From positions 39,322,201 through 39,386,200 of the forward strand of contig OY821774.1 in NCBI GenBank assembly GCA_963682175.1: DNA of 64,000 nucleotides, read 5' to 3'. The stretch's first letter is position 1, and each line of letters begins with the position of its first letter. Of the stretch, positions 25,089 through 37,319 are shown in pieces. A program made the translations under genes and the position numbers. Under the pieces are notes generated by a model, which saw nothing but the letters and a program-made list of their open reading frames with translations, was not told the origin of the DNA and searched no databases. The stretch is from Triglochin maritima (lineage: Eukaryota; Streptophyta; Magnoliopsida; Alismatales; Juncaginaceae).

Positions 25089-25464
25089 TGTAACATCCTC
25101 AACACAGCGGAAAATTTAAAATTTCTAAACAACAATCAACAGAGGATATTACACAAATATAAGGGAGACGGTGCACCAACATATATAATATATATCCGAA
25201 TATTTCAAAAGTCTGATTACATCAAAAGGCTAACAATAAATACAAGTAATCACTCCGACCTCAAAATGAGAGAAAGCAGGATCAGGTAGCAGCGCTCCTC
25301 GCCTCGGTAACCACCCCACCTAATGTCGATCACGGCCTGAAAAGCAAACATGCAACAATGCCTGAGTTTCCAGAAGGAAACTCCGTATGCCAACTCTACA
25401 ATGCATGAACTGAAAAACACCTTAGCATGCAATTCTACCAACAAGAAAAGCAACACAACCAGGC

Positions 25465-25915
25465 TGGGCTCCAGGGCTCTTTCACCCAAACACAGCACAC
25501 ACCACCGTTACGGGGCTCCAGGGCTTTTTCACCCAAACACCGCAACACCCACTCGTCGCCAAGCTAGGCTCCAGGGCTTTTTCACCCAACAGCAGCTACC
25601 ACGACACGACCAACAGCTCCAGGGCTTTTTCACCCAATCCAAACGTCCAAGGGCTCCAGGGCTTTCCCCCCCCCCCCCCCCAACCTGAATGCACTACGGA
25701 GCTCCTGGGCTTTTTCACCCAACCACGCACAGACTAGCTGGGCTCCAGGGCTCTTTCACCCAACCGCAGCTCTCACACAGTTACGGGGCTCCAGAGCTGT
25801 TTCACCCAACCACTTCAACACACACATTTCCAAGCTGGGCTCCAGGGCTTTTTCACCCAACTGCAGCTCTCACACAGTTACGGGACTCCAGGGCTCTTTC
25901 ACCGAACCACCACAA
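25465..25915. repeat. Minisatellite GCTCCAGGGCTTTTTCACCC in B LTR
   Basis: About ten interspersed copies of a ~24-bp core (GCTCCAGGGCTTTTTCACCC plus AA(C/A)C), separated by 15-30 bp of variable sequence. The same array is at 37703-38143 and, with a changed core, at 44383-44822. It lies on the TATA-distal side of the palindrome cluster. Confidence 0.85.
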
Positions 25916-26010
25916 CACTCAGCACACTTGCCGGAAGAACATAGACACCACAACTTTCCCCATATGGACAGACACAACAATCGCACCTCCATCGTGCAAA
26001 ACTGGACACA

Positions 26011-26610
26011 AACGGTCGACCGAACCAAAAGTCCCGGTCGACCAAATATCACAAATACAGGGCAATTGCCTCGACCGGCACTCCATCGGTCGACCAATTC
26101 CCACCAACCACACTCGTTCGGTCGAACCAAAGTCAAGGACCGGTCGACTGATTAGAAGTCACCTCCAAGGTTCAACGAACAAAACGACCAATCGGTCGAA
26201 CGGCAAAGGGGGCCCATTCGACCAAAAGTCACCAGGGAATAATCCTTCACGCACAACAATGAACTTGGTCGAACCCCCGAGCACTCTCGGTCGACCGAAT
26301 TCCACCAGGGAAATCCTCAATTCTCACCAATGAATCCGGTCAAACCCCCGAGCACTCTCGGTCGACCGAATTCCATCAGGGAATTCTCCCACGCTCCACA
26401 TCAAGTCCAGTCGACCGAACCACCTTCGGTCGAACCGACCACCAATCCAACTTAAGTCACCGGTCGGACAAGGTCACACAGGCAGTCGACCATTTAGATG
26501 GTCAACGCCCCAACCGACTTATGACAGTGCACACAGTCGAACGACAAAGGGGACTCGTTCGACCGAAACTAACCAGGCTTGCCTCAAATGCACAACCGGT
26601 CGACCGCCCC
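26011..26610. repeat. CGGTCGACCG palindrome cluster in B LTR (25089 copy)
   Basis: Roughly 18-20 full or half sites, for example AACGGTCGACCGAAC, CATCGGTCGACCAATTC, CTCTCGGTCGACCGAATTC (twice) and ACCGGTCGACCGCCCC. A palindromic ACTTAAGT lies among them at about 26446. Confidence 0.85.
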
Positions 26611-26629
26611 AAGGGCATCAACTGATCGT

Positions 26630-27222
26630 GAATTGAAATGTCAAATCCCTCAGACTGACTAGGAGTTTGACTTTGAAATATTGTGCTTTGAATTTGTGGA
26701 TGGGGTGGTGGTTCGATATCAAAAGATGAATCCTCATGTTGACAAGAAAGGTTACCCTCCTCACATTCATGGAATTGTTGTGTCATTTGACTCACTTGCA
26801 TTTCCATAGTTTGCAAGGAATTCAAGTTGGACTTCAATAAAGTGTGAGTGGTTTCCATGAACGTTTGGAGGGTTTGTTTTAAGGAATCAAGTTTGGGGTC
26901 AATAGTGAGGTTCATGTTAGAATTTGGGAAATGTTGGGGTTGGGTGTTGATGGGCTGAGAATGAGTCCAATGATTTGAAGTGGGGTGTTGGTAGAATTCT
27001 AGGTATTCGGGAGGAGGATACTGGGGTGAAATGAAGTATAAGAATTTGAATAAGAATTGTCTCCCCACGAATCCATCCCTCTCGGGTTGTACGCGGATGC
27101 GTAATGGTCATATTGAGAATTTTAGGAAAATGTATGCTCATACTCAGGCTCTGGGGGAACATAAGGACATTCTCCGATAACATGACCATTCAACCCACAA
27201 TAGTCACACGGTACGGCTACTG
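26630..27222 (-). pseudogene. Gypsy gag fragment with zinc knuckle
   Basis: On the minus strand the C-x2-C-x4-H-x4-C knuckle CDYCGLNGHVIGEC lies at about 27210-27170, followed by PYVPPEPEYEHTF, a YNPRGMDSWGDNSY motif and a Gln/Thr/Pro-rich spacer with KQTLQTFMETTHTLLKSNLN that resembles the spacer of Athila-like gags. Frames are broken near 27060-27110. It is a third gag type here, distinct from C and D. Confidence 0.7.
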
Positions 27223-27223
27223 G

Positions 27224-27884
27224 TGTAAGACCCGCTCTCCTGCTGTGATATTAATAAGTCCACTCTCCTCGATTATTCATAATTTAGTTCTTAGAATGTC
27301 AATTTGTGTTATGGTGTGTTTGTTTAAGTATATTTGATCGGATTTCTCGTTGGTCGATCGGGTGCGACACATCGGGCTAGTACGCGGTGGTTTGACTCGA
27401 TCGACTCAATTTAGGTCTGAGTGAGCCTATGGTGCGAGTTTGGGCTGAGCCCATGTTGGGGTGATGTGGAATTGGAAGGGTTGCACTTGGAGTTTGGATA
27501 TACATAATTTCGTGCCTTTTGGTTGCCTTTTCTTGGTGCCATTTTTGGCATGCTTGAGGGGGGTTTGAATAACCATGAAGAGTATGGAAATTGGAGAGTT
27601 GTAGCAAACAAAAGGCCTCCCTCCAGCTGACCCTTGCACAACCATTCCTCTTCCTCACGTCTCCTCCACCTCTTCCACTCCTCAGCCACGTGGTCAAGCC
27701 TCTCAAGTGGTGCTCCGATGAATTTCAAATCCGATGAGGCTAGAGGCAACATCTAGTGCAACTTTTGGTGCGACTAGAAGAGTGGTGGGCAGAATCTCTG
27801 GCTAAGTTCAAGCAATCTTCCTTGTTGATCAGGTATGCTCCTGACCCTTGAAGAGTTTTGTGGGAGGAGGTGTGGCTGGAGGGC
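27224..27884. mobile_element. Unclassified LTR-like segment, left part
   Basis: Begins TGTAAGACCCGCTCTCC directly after the gag knuckle, resembling the end of Tekay-type gypsy LTRs. No protein homology is seen. It continues at 29439 after removal of the solo C LTR. The superfamily and outer boundary are inferred only. Confidence 0.4.
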
Positions 27885-28253
27885 TGATTGACATCATTTC
27901 ATGCTTATATTTGTATCTTATATCCATTATCTTACACCTAAGCAATGCTACGTGACGAGTTTTATGTTTGAATTTCAGAAATAAATAGGTTTGAAGAAAT
28001 GAAGCATGAAAGGACCCAAAAGCAGGAGAAAAGGACTTAATTGTGAAACCTGGGGACTAAGATGCAAGGGAGAAGGACCTGAACGTAAGACCGAAGGACC
28101 AAAGAGTAAAATAGAAAACTCCACACCATCATGGGGAGTATTTTGGCAATTCTATTTGGGTCGGAGCTCCAACAAGTGAAGTAGATGCATCAAAGACCAA
28201 CAAAGACATCCAACAAAGCCCAGAATACAATCCAGCGTGATCCGGACCATATA

Positions 28254-28292
28254 GACCGCCAATGGGCGGTCCAAGACCGCTAATTGGCGGTC
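28254..28292. promoter_or_regulatory. Tandem pair of inverted repeats in family C U3
   Basis: GACCGCCAATGGGCGGTC (28254-28271) and GACCGCTAATTGGCGGTC (28275-28292). Each is an 18-bp inverted repeat with 7-bp arms and a 4-bp centre, offset by 21 bp. They end about 120 bp upstream of the TATA box. The same pair, same spacing, recurs in the leader at 31654-31692. Confidence 0.85.
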
Positions 28293-28412
28293 TGTTTTGG
28301 CCCAAATCCGCTAAGATTTTGGTGGATCGCGTATTACTGTGTATTTAGTCCATTTCTGGTATTTGTTTAGTCCCACATCGGCGGATTGTCCCGGATTGCC
28401 TTTTTCTTTGGC

Positions 28413-28420
28413 TATAATAA
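28413..28420 (+). promoter_or_regulatory. TATA box of solo C LTR
   Basis: TATAATAA within TTGGCTATAATAAAACTC, aligned with the minus-strand TATAAATAG at 15718-15726. Confidence 0.55.
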
Positions 28421-29438
28421 AACTCTTCACCTTCTATTGTAAATCACCCATTGTTTGGTGGCATTCTCTCTACTAAGGAGTAAGCCTTGAAGCAAAACTC
28501 AAGGTGGAGAAGAATGCTACCTTCAATGTGAGTCATTGTTAATAAAATAATTGTTCTAGTTTCTTTTAATCTTGTCTTTTAATTTGTGCATGTTTGTTTA
28601 GTCTTTCCTTTCCTTAAGCTTCTTTAATGCTCCTTTCTTGCTTAGTTAAATTTCCTTTCAGTATAATGTTTCATGTTGTTAATGTACGTAGTGTAATGAT
28701 TAGTGAGTAGTTCCATCCCCATTTGGGGGTGGAGAAATATGTGATATGATCATGTAGTGTATTAGGTGTGTGTTATCTTAATCCCTTGAGCCTTATATGA
28801 TTTCCATAACCATCTAATGGGATTTCACTCTTCTCTTTGATATGCTAATGCTCTTGAATGAAGCTTAGTTTATGCTTAGATTAGTGGACCTATTTTATGG
28901 GGAATGATAAGGTGAGGATATTGATGGAATTATTATCGGAAACACAATTTGTAGTGTATGTACTCTTGTTGCCTTTACCTTGGTTAATGCCTTGTATGTT
29001 TTAATGATATTGGGTTATCTTATTTCATGTGGAGGCATAGTAGGGTCTAGTCTTTATACATGAGTTCATTTAGCTTCATTCCAATTATTGTCTTGTATGT
29101 TTTAACGATATAGTCTTATCTTATTTCATGTGGAGGCAAAGTTGGATTTAGTTTTATGATTTCATGCACTACATGTTGTGAGGAGCATAATTGAACACAC
29201 ACATACATCTTTATATTCACATTATTTCTCTACCCCCTATGGGGTTTAGTTTTATTGCTTATCTTCCATTTCGTTTTTGCATTGCAGTGTAGTTTAGTGT
29301 AACCAACCTTTCTCTCCTTTCTTTACCACTCACCTTCGAACAAACCAAAAGTCGACACACCTCCTGTGGATCGACCCGTATTTTCCACCGCTTCAACGCG
29401 GTCGTGCACTTGCAGTTTAATATAAAACGAATCAATCA

Positions 29439-30719
29439 AGGGCCAGCCAACACCATGTTGGTTGTTGGTGCAATCGATTGCACCATCAACCGAGTTCCCT
29501 TCTAGCGTGCGCATGGAGCATGTGCTAGATGGGGCTGGCTGTGGGACAGCCAGAGGGACCGAGGCTCTGACGAGCTCTGGTAAGGTCTGACCAAGAGTGA
29601 TGAAGTTTCTATTGGGCTGAGTTTTGGGGTGGACACGGATCCGGTTGGGTGTGGCCAGTGCACACAAGATCCGACTAGGATTTGTCTTCAACCCTCTTGA
29701 CTCTTTGTTTGGATCGGCTGGCTGGTCCAGCTCTTATAGACTGTGGCAGGGGTCAGGAAAAGGTGTGGAACAACCCTAGGGGGCTAAGGGTGAGGGGGAT
29801 CTGGATGGGCTAGCTTGGTCTGAGCAGGGTGCGCTTGAATGGGCTAGTCATGCGGTCAGTGCACCATGTGCATCAGATTGCTCGGTTGTTGGGCTGAGCT
29901 GCTTGGATGGATCTCTACTGACCCTCTCCCACCACAGACCGCCTGAGAGGGATACTCTAAGCACGTGGGTTGGAGTGGTCAGGGGCTCATGCATCTGGTT
30001 GTGAGTCGATTGAACTTGTTAGCTTGCCTATTGCAAGTTATCGTGTTCTATGTGTTGAATGTGTTTTGCTATATATGACTTGTTGTCTTTCAGTAGCAAT
30101 TATAATGTGGTTATATGATCTAGTGTGTGTGTTCCTGATGTTGTAGTCATGCATGCACTTATGAATATAAACGGGCTCTTCCATATCATGTGTTGATTGT
30201 GTCATATTCTAAAGCAACATATTAACGCGTTGCACGCATGTATGCTAGTTTAGAGATCTATATTGTCTGCTGATATTTTATGGATGTTCCAACATGATTA
30301 TCCTACTGATATACATGTAATCCATACCAATATAAACTCTGATCATGCTCTGAGATTTCAGTTATCATCGCATATACACTCTGAAATTAAGGATGCATGC
30401 TATCGATTATTGTGGAGTTTGATTTTGATATATCTAGTTGTAATGAATCATCCTATTGCGTCTTTCATGTCTATATGTTACTGAAGTGAAGTGTTATGAT
30501 ATGGTTATGTATGACCCTTAGGATTGTGGTCTAGCAATCGGTGCCTCTCTCATATTACCCCAATATGAAGATTGCTCGGTCACACAATTAAGATTGTCCC
30601 AACCATACAGGGTGTTAGTCTGAGCCACCCCAGGTTGCATGGGTCCGGAATACCAGGAAGAATTTTCCTAGTCCCAACAATGATATGGATGGTCACCTAT
30701 GTAACCATCCATCTCAACA
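29439..30719. other. Unclassified repeat sequence, no gene seen
   Basis: Continuation of the LTR-like segment that hosts the solo C LTR, followed by AT-rich sequence (30000-30500) and a stretch with GCATGGGTCCGGAATACC (about 30639). No coding frame with recognisable domains on either strand. Confidence 0.4.
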
Positions 30720-31824
30720 AAAAAACTCTCGAGTCGACCACTCTCACCACCACGAGGCTAAGCTCGCAAAAAGTGCTCTACTCGACCCTAAAATGCTAAC
30801 AGAGAGTGTAAAGGGGAGGAGACTAGAACGTAGAAGTAGGTGAGAAGAAGATGACTCAGAGGAGAAGTGAAAAATCCCTAGAAACTAGCGTGGGTAATGG
30901 GATCAGGTAGAAGCCTAACTAGCAAGCACGGCTCAATCACTTAAGGCTATGGGTCATTAGGCTAGACGACACCTAACTTCGAGATTTCTAGTCTCGACAT
31001 GCCTCACCTCCCTACAAAGAAGACCACAATGCCCAACAAGTGATACCAGATCTGGAGATCCAGTACCTCCTACTATCGACAAGGTAGGCAACGCCGATCA
31101 GGCCATGACGGTCTCAACTAAATCACTCTCCTAGTGCGTCCGAAATCCTAGGGCCATTGTCTACTTGCTTTTAGTTAAGGCTTGATTAAGAGTGATTTTT
31201 GGGGCGAAGGAAAGGGTGATGAAATCCCCTACCTTATCTTTTATGGGACAACCCCTCCTTAGTAGCGTTTTGATCCTAAATCTAGCAATCAACGCTCCAA
31301 TCAAACGCTCAACTCACTCTTGTCCTGATGCAATTCCTACTAACTAATGCATGGTCATACAAGATGCATGAATGAGTGTAGGAAATGCGTACCTCACGTC
31401 AGCGCTCAACAACTGAAAATAAAGCTAAAATAAAAGACAATTACGTGCCTAAGTCAAGTACATGATGTGTGACCTAAACAAGTAAGAATGTCTAGTCTTT
31501 TGCTTTGGATTTTAAGGCCAAGTTGATTAATGGGAATTGGTTTAATGATCTGGGAGCAAACTAGAAGTCATAGCATGCAAAATAGTACTCCCAGATAACT
31601 ACAATGAAAGAAAAAACTACCCGAACAAAAATGAAGGCTAAAGATGCTCACCAGACCGCCAATTGGTGATCCCAGACCGCTGATTGGCGGTCACTGTTTA
31701 GTGTTTCGCTCTCCAATTTCTCCAGCGGCCCCGTGAGCTCTAGGATCCCTGAAACCAACAAAAACTAAAAACAAAAAATTAAAACCACTCAAATCGTCCA
31801 AACCAAAGTCTGGACAGAGCACCT
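30720..31824 (-). other. Leader of a truncated family C element
   Basis: Aligns with the leaders of the array. Best-preserved copy: inverted-repeat pair at 31654-31692, first donor-like GTGAGC (sense, at 31651), acceptor-like TTTTCAG and mini-exon TTGTTGAGCGCTGACGTGAG (31393-31412) followed by GTACGC. The gag that should follow to the left is missing. Confidence 0.7.
31654..31692. promoter_or_regulatory. Tandem pair of inverted repeats in family C leader
   Basis: GACCGCCAATTGGTGATC (31654-31671) and GACCGCTGATTGGCGGTC (31675-31692), again 21 bp apart. They lie 133-186 bp downstream of the primer site in the sense direction. Confidence 0.85.
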
Positions 31825-31840
31825 CCCGGCAACGGCGCCA
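31825..31840 (-). other. Primer binding site, tRNA-Asp type
   Basis: CCCGGCAACGGCGCCA on the plus strand, a perfect match to the last 16 bases of plant tRNA-Asp(GTC). It lies 6 bp from the LTR start at 31847. Confidence 0.85.
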
Positions 31841-31846
31841 AAAACT

Positions 31847-33377
31847 TGATTGATTCGTTTTATATTAACCGCAAGTGCACGACCGCGTTGTATACGGGTC
31901 GATCCATAGGGAGGTGGGTCGACTTTTGGTTTGTGCGAAGGCGAGTGGGAAAGAAAGGAGAAAAAGATTGATTACACTAAACTACACTAAGATGCAAAAG
32001 GAAATGGACAATAAGCAATAAAACTAAACCCCCAAGTGGGTAGAGAAAAGAATGTGAATACAAAGATATGTGTATGTGTGTGTGTGTTCAATTAAACTCA
32101 TCAACACATGTAGTGCATGAAAACACAAAACTACATCCAACTTTGCCTCCACATGAAATAAGATAACACAATATCATTAAAACATACAAGACAATAATTG
32201 GAATGAAGCTCAATGATCTCATGTATAAAGACTAGACCCTACTATGCCTCCACATGAAATAAGATAACCCAATATCGTTAAAACATACAAGGCATTAATC
32301 GAGGTAAAGGCAACAAGAGCACATACACTACAAGTCATGTTTCCTTTATCAATTCCATCCATATCCTCACATCATCATTCCCCATAAAATAGGTCCACTA
32401 GTCTAAGCATAAGCTAAGCTTCATTCAAGAGAATTAGCATATCAAAGACAAGAGTGAAATCCCATTAGATGGTTATCGAAATCATATAAGGTTCAAAGGA
32501 TTAAGATAACACACACCTAATACATCACATATTTCTCCACCCCCCCCCCCCCCCCAAATGGGGATGGAACTACTCATTAATCATTACACTACAACCTACA
32601 TTAAAATGAAACATTGTACTGAAATAAAATTAAACTAAGCAAGCAAGAAATATTAAAGAAGCTAAAAGGAAAGGAATGTAAAACTAAAGAAGCATGCAAG
32701 AATTAAAAACAAGATTAAAAGAAACTAAGAACAATTATTTTATTAAAATGACTCACATTGAAAGTAACACTCTTCTCCACCTTTAGTTTTTCTTCAAGGC
32801 TTACTCCAAGTAGAGAGAATGCCACCAAGCAATGGGTAATTACAATAGAAGGTGAAGAGTTCTATAGATAGCCATAGAAAAAGATAATCTGAGACAATCC
32901 CCCGGTATGGGACTAAACATATACCATAAATAGAATAAACACACACTAATACATGTGCCCGCCAAAGCTTAGCGGATTCGGAGCTAAACAGACCGTCAAT
33001 TAGCGGTCCATCGGTTCTGGATCCATCTCGAATTTGTTGTGGCCTTTTTTGGATGTCTTTGTTGGTCTTTGATGCATATACTTCGTTTATTGGAGCTCCG
33101 ACCCGAATCGAATTGCCAAAATACTCCCCATGATGGTGTGGAGTTTTCTATTTTGCTCTTTGGTCCTTCGGTCTTACGTTCAGGTCCTTCTCCCTTGCAT
33201 CTTAGTGCCCAGGTCTCACAATTCAGTCTTTTTTCCCTGCTTTTGGGTCCTTTCATGCTTCATCTCTTCAAACCTATTTATTTCTGAAATTCAAACATAA
33301 AACTCATCACGTAGCATTGCTTAGGTGTAAGATAATGGATATAAGATACAAATATAACCATGAAATGATGTCAATCA
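31847..33377 (-). mobile_element. Family C LTR shared by two internal regions
   Basis: 1,531 bp from TGATTGATTCG beside the primer site to GTCAATCA at 33377. On the left is a leader and on the right (33378) a polypurine tract and 3' non-coding region, so this LTR sits between the 3' end of one internal region and the 5' end of another, as expected after unequal recombination. Inverted repeat GACCGTCAATTAGCGGTC at 32991-33008; TATA-like CTATAGATA at 32867. A C run lies at about 32538-32555. Confidence 0.85.
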
Positions 33378-34356
33378 AATACCCCCACACCTAAGTTTTG
33401 CTAGTCCCGAGCAAAACAAAGAAAGAGAAAAGCAAACGAGAAACAAGAAATCCTAACTCACTTTCGTAGGAATCACGGTTGCACTTAGCACGTGCGACAA
33501 GCGGTTAAACATTCTTGTCGCCAAGGAGGAGGAGTGTTGTCTCCTGAGGGTTTTCAGCGGATAACCCACAAAATCCGAACAAGATGCATTATTCAATCTA
33601 GACACTCGACTCGTTGGACATATTTTATCGATCATTGGACGCGGTAATCCGACGGGCCGACTCTATAAAGGTAATCAGTCCACACACCTAGCCTATTGAA
33701 CCATTCGTGCAAGTTAAATAAGGAATTAAGTGAAAGACATGGACAACCTCAACATCCTCAAGTGATACAAAGTGTAAAGTCCATTAAGGTTCTTATTTGC
33801 ATTACCATTTTTTTTCTTATTTTATTTTTTCTTTTCTTTTTATTAGTTGGAGTTTCATTCTCCCAGGGTCAGGTTTCGTGCATCATTGCCTATGAGGACT
33901 TACACTATCATGTACACCTTTCCCCAAATCTCCACATAGGGCAATCCCTACCAGGTCAGATGACTCGAAAGCACCAGGCACAAAGTCCTCTCAGACCTAC
34001 TTTTCCGAGTAATAGGAGCCGTGCGAGAAGAGAGAACACTTACTAACTTATTTCTTATCTACGCATGAACCAAAACCCCTACACTTAATGTCTCACAACA
34101 AGATTTAAAGGATCCTTAACTACAACAAGCTCCCTTAAATTAACACACACAAATTATTGACTCACTAGGTTCAGGGTGGACTTCTTTAAATGTTTGAAAA
34201 CTGAAACCCTATGATTACTCACCCCCGAGGGAAAACTGGGGTGCATCCTAACGACTCGATAAGTCCTAAAGACACTGTACTAGATATCCTAATGCATCAA
34301 GTTCAAGACAATTTTGGGAGAGTTCCTGTACTAGATATCCACTGTACTAGATATCC
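33378..34356 (-). other. Family C 3' non-coding region with hairpin block
   Basis: Minus-strand polypurine tract GGTGTGGGGGTATT at 33378-33391, then a hairpin (GTTTTGCT 33395-33402 with AGCAAAAC 33410-33417), then the conserved block (33450-33580) with hairpins at 33478-33498 and 33512-33527. The left-to-right order equals 478-1450. It ends in short repeated filler sequence at 34275-34360. Confidence 0.75.
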
Positions 34357-34360
34357 TGAT
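34275..34360. repeat. Repeated filler at a deletion junction
   Basis: CTGTACTAGATATCC occurs three times, near 34275, 34323 and 34341, at the breakpoint between family C sequence and the truncated gypsy pol. Such local copying is typical of end-joining repair with templated insertion. Confidence 0.7.
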
Positions 34361-37200
34361 ACGAGATGGTGAAATCATAATCCTTAATCAGCTCAAGTCA
34401 TCTATGTTGCCTCATATTCAGCTCCTTTTGTAAAAACAAATACTTCAGGCTCTGATGATCTGTGAAAACCTTGAACTGCTCGCCATACAAGTAATACCTC
34501 CAAGTCTTCAAAGCGTGCACCACTGCTACCAACTCCAAATCATGAGTGGGGTAGTTCCTCTCGTGCACCTTCAGCTGTCTCGAAGCATATGCAACCACCT
34601 GCCCGCGCTGCATGAGTACGCATCCTAGTCCAACGCCTGACGCGTCACTGTAAATCACAAACTCGCCGCTACCCCTAGGAAGTGTTAGAACTGGAGCAGT
34701 CGTCAACCGACTCTTCAGTTCTTGGAAACTGTCCTCGCACTTCTGGGACCACACGAACTTGACGCCCTTCAGCGTCAAAGCCGTCAACGGCGAAGCCGAC
34801 CTGGAGAAACCCTGAATAAAATGGTGATAGTACCCTGCCAGTCCCCCAAAACGCCTGATCTCTACCACACTAGTCGGGATTCTCCACAGCGTCACGGCCG
34901 CATCCTTCGTTGGATCTACTGAAATCCCATCTCCCGTTACAATTTGTCCCAGAAAGGCGACACTGCTCATCCAGAACTCGCACTTCGAAAGCTTGGCATA
35001 CAACTGATGATCTCTCAAAATACCAAGTACAACTCTCAAGTGGTCTCGATGCTGCTCCACATCTAGAGAGTATACCAAAATGTCGTCCACGAAGACAATC
35101 AGAAACCGGTCGAGGTACTGACTGAACGTCTTGTTCATCAAATCCATAAATGTTGCAGGAGCGTTCGTCAACCCGAACGGCATCACCAAAAACTCGTAAT
35201 GCTCGTACCTCGTCCTGAAAGTTGTCTTCTGCACATCTGCCTCTCTGATCCTCAACTGATGATAACCGGATCGCAGATCAACCTTCGAGAACACCTTCGC
35301 TGACTGCAACTGGTCAAACAGGTCTTTGATCCTGGGCAAGGGATATCGATTCCTAACGGTAACCTTGTTCAACATCCTGTAGTAAATACACATCCTCAGT
35401 GATCCAACCTTCTTCTTCACGAAGAGTACCGGCGCTCCCCAAGGTGAGACACTGGGGCGGATAAACCATGTATCCATCAGATCCTGCAACTGCTTCTTTA
35501 GCTCTGCCAGCTCAGCAGGTGCCATCCTATATGGCGCCTTCGACTGCGGCGTAGTCCCAGCTACCAAATCAATACCAAACTCAATCTCTCTCTGAGGCGG
35601 CAACCCGGAGACATCGTCGGAAAACACCTCTGGAAAATTCTGGACTATCTCAATGTCCTCCAATCTTCTCGCCTCTGGATCTGGAACTACCAGAGTGGCC
35701 ACGAAAGCTCTACAACCCTTCTGCAACAACTTTTGTGTCCTCACAGCTGATACAACCACTCTGCCTCCTCTGTCCTTCGTCCCCCTAATCAACACATCAG
35801 GTAGACCCTTCCTCGAGATCAAAATCTTCTTCTCCCGGCACAAGACTCGCACATCGTACTGGGACAACCAATCCATCCCCAGTATGACGTCGAACTCCTC
35901 TATCGGCAACAAGATCACGTCAGCCAAAAACTCCTGATCTTCCGAGACAATCGTGGCGCTGGGGAGGAAGCTCCCCACAATGCCCACCAGACCCAAGGGT
36001 GTGCTGACTTCCAACATGGCAGTCAACATCGCAGGGGTACGGCCCAACATGCTCGCAAAATGCTCCAAAATAAACGAGTGTGTGGCCCCACAATCAAACA
36101 ACACTCTAGCACTCAACCCAGCGACGAAGAGCGTACCTTCCACCACCGTGCTGGCGTCTCTCGCCTCATCCGCCTGGATGGTAAAGACTCGTCCAGTCCT
36201 CTGACCCTGCTGTGGCAACGCAAAAGGACGGCGACCTCCGCCTCTGCCTGCTGCTGGCAGCCCTGGATGTCTACTTGACCCACTCGGCCCACTCGAACAG
36301 TCCCGAACGAAATGCCCCGGCTTGCCACACCCGTGACAAACCCCAGAACGGCCCCAACACTCTCCGGAGTGAACTCGACCACAACCTCTGCACACCTCAG
36401 GCTGGCGTGATCCACCTCCTCCAATCTGGGGCCTCTTGCCCGGATTCCCTGCTAGCGGAGCACCTGCACGTCCACTGACCTTCCCCGGTGCTCTCCTGGC
36501 CTCAGCATAATTCTGTTGATAATCCTGATCAATGATCATGGTGAATCTAACGGCATCGGCCAGCATCTGTGGCATACTGTACGTCACCTGAGTACGGAGG
36601 TGTTTCCTGAGCCCCCGTACAAACTTCCTCCCCTTTGCAGCGGCGTCACACAAATCTCCGGACAGTAACGCTCCAGTGCGTTGAACCTCCGGGTATACTC
36701 AGCCAGGGTTGCATCTCCCTGCTTGAGGGTCATGAACTCCTCTCTCCTCCCATCTCTGACGTGCTCTGGGATTTACTGCTCATTGAACTCCCGCAGGAAG
36801 TCCTCCCAGCTGATATATGTCCTGCCCTCAAATACCACCGCAGAAGTGGTCCTCCACCAGTTGGACGCGTCTCCGCTCAACATATACGCTGCCATGCGTG
36901 CCTGCCTCTCCGGATGGCACTCAATTGCTTGAAGGATCTCCATGATCTTCAGGACCCAGTCCTCTGCAGCCTCAGACTCTCCTCTACCATCGAAGGTAGG
37001 CGGGTGTTGTCTCATAAAGCGGTCGAGCATCGCTCATGCCGCTGCTGGCTCTCCTCCACCTGACTGGCGATCCAACATCGCACCCAATCGCCCTACCATC
37101 TCATAGAGCATCCGTCGCTCCTCTGCCCAATCCGTGCCTCCAGTTTCATCGCTGGTGCTACAATCCCGTGGGGGAGGTCTCACGCGTCTCGGAGGCATCT
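34357..37200 (-). pseudogene. Tekay/Del-like Ty3-gypsy gag-pol, truncated and broken
   Basis: Minus strand. The gag frame opens with MPPRRVRPPPRD at 37200 and contains the gag core (PTFDGRGESEAAEDW, AYMLSGDASNWW, WEDFLREFNEQ). The main 751-residue frame (36653-34398) holds zinc knuckles ([12 protein letters not shown], residues 88-99; [14 protein letters not shown], 106-119), aspartic protease ([10 protein letters not shown], 185-194, with C in place of S/T), reverse transcriptase ([10 protein letters not shown] at 437; FVDDIL at 521) and RNase H (IYSDAS at 668, FTDHQSL at 730). Lesions: stop after GGEPAAA near 37033, stop at 36776 (FNEQ*IPEHV), frameshift near 36650 and stop at 34395. Integrase, any chromodomain and the 3' LTR are deleted at 34357. 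Confidence 0.92.
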
Positions 37201-37304
37201 ACACACAAAGAAGACAGCACACATCAAAACCATGAATGCATGAACTAATGCAGACTCTAAAACTCTAAGGGTGGTTTCTTTGGATAAGGACACTGGAACC
37301 AACC

Positions 37305-37316
37305 GCTCTGATACCA
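37305..37316 (-). other. Primer binding site, initiator tRNA-Met type
   Basis: GCTCTGATACCA on the plus strand, giving TGGTATCAGAGC in the sense direction, the complement of the 3' end of plant tRNA-Met. It lies 3 bp from the LTR terminus at 37320 and ties family B LTRs to this gag-pol. Confidence 0.85.
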
Positions 37317-37319
37317 AGT

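Larger units (their letters stand above)
25089..26625 (-). mobile_element. Truncated family B LTR
   Basis: Starts (sense end) TGTAACATCCTCAAC beside GTTAC and aligns with the solo copy at 43994-46199 until about 26620 (CCCCAAGGGCATC), where it joins an unrelated gag fragment. It contains the GCTCCAGGG minisatellite (25465-25915) and the CGGTCGACCG cluster (26011-26610). A homopolymer C run lies at 25667-25681. Confidence 0.85.
27885..29438 (+). mobile_element. Solo LTR, family C (complete)
   Basis: 1,554 bp from TGATTGACATC to GAATCAATCA, flanked by perfect 5-bp duplications AGGGC (27880-27884 and 29439-29443). It defines the true ends of family C LTRs. It carries the inverted-repeat pair at 28254-28292 and a TATA box at 28413. 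No internal region, hence solo. Confidence 0.93.

Noticed and set aside
25465..25915. Regularly spaced ~24-bp repeats resembling a CRISPR array
   Set aside because: Units and spacers are degenerate, no cas genes exist, and the same array recurs inside other LTR copies of a plant element.
25689..26333. Long plus-strand open frame (214 residues) with repeated FHP/FFTQ peptides
   Set aside because: It is a translation of the GCTCCAGGG minisatellite and palindrome cluster of a family B LTR. Equivalent frames in other copies are broken or shifted, and there is no known domain.
29323..29691. 122-residue minus-strand frame
   Set aside because: It crosses the end of the solo C LTR into flanking DNA and has no domain.
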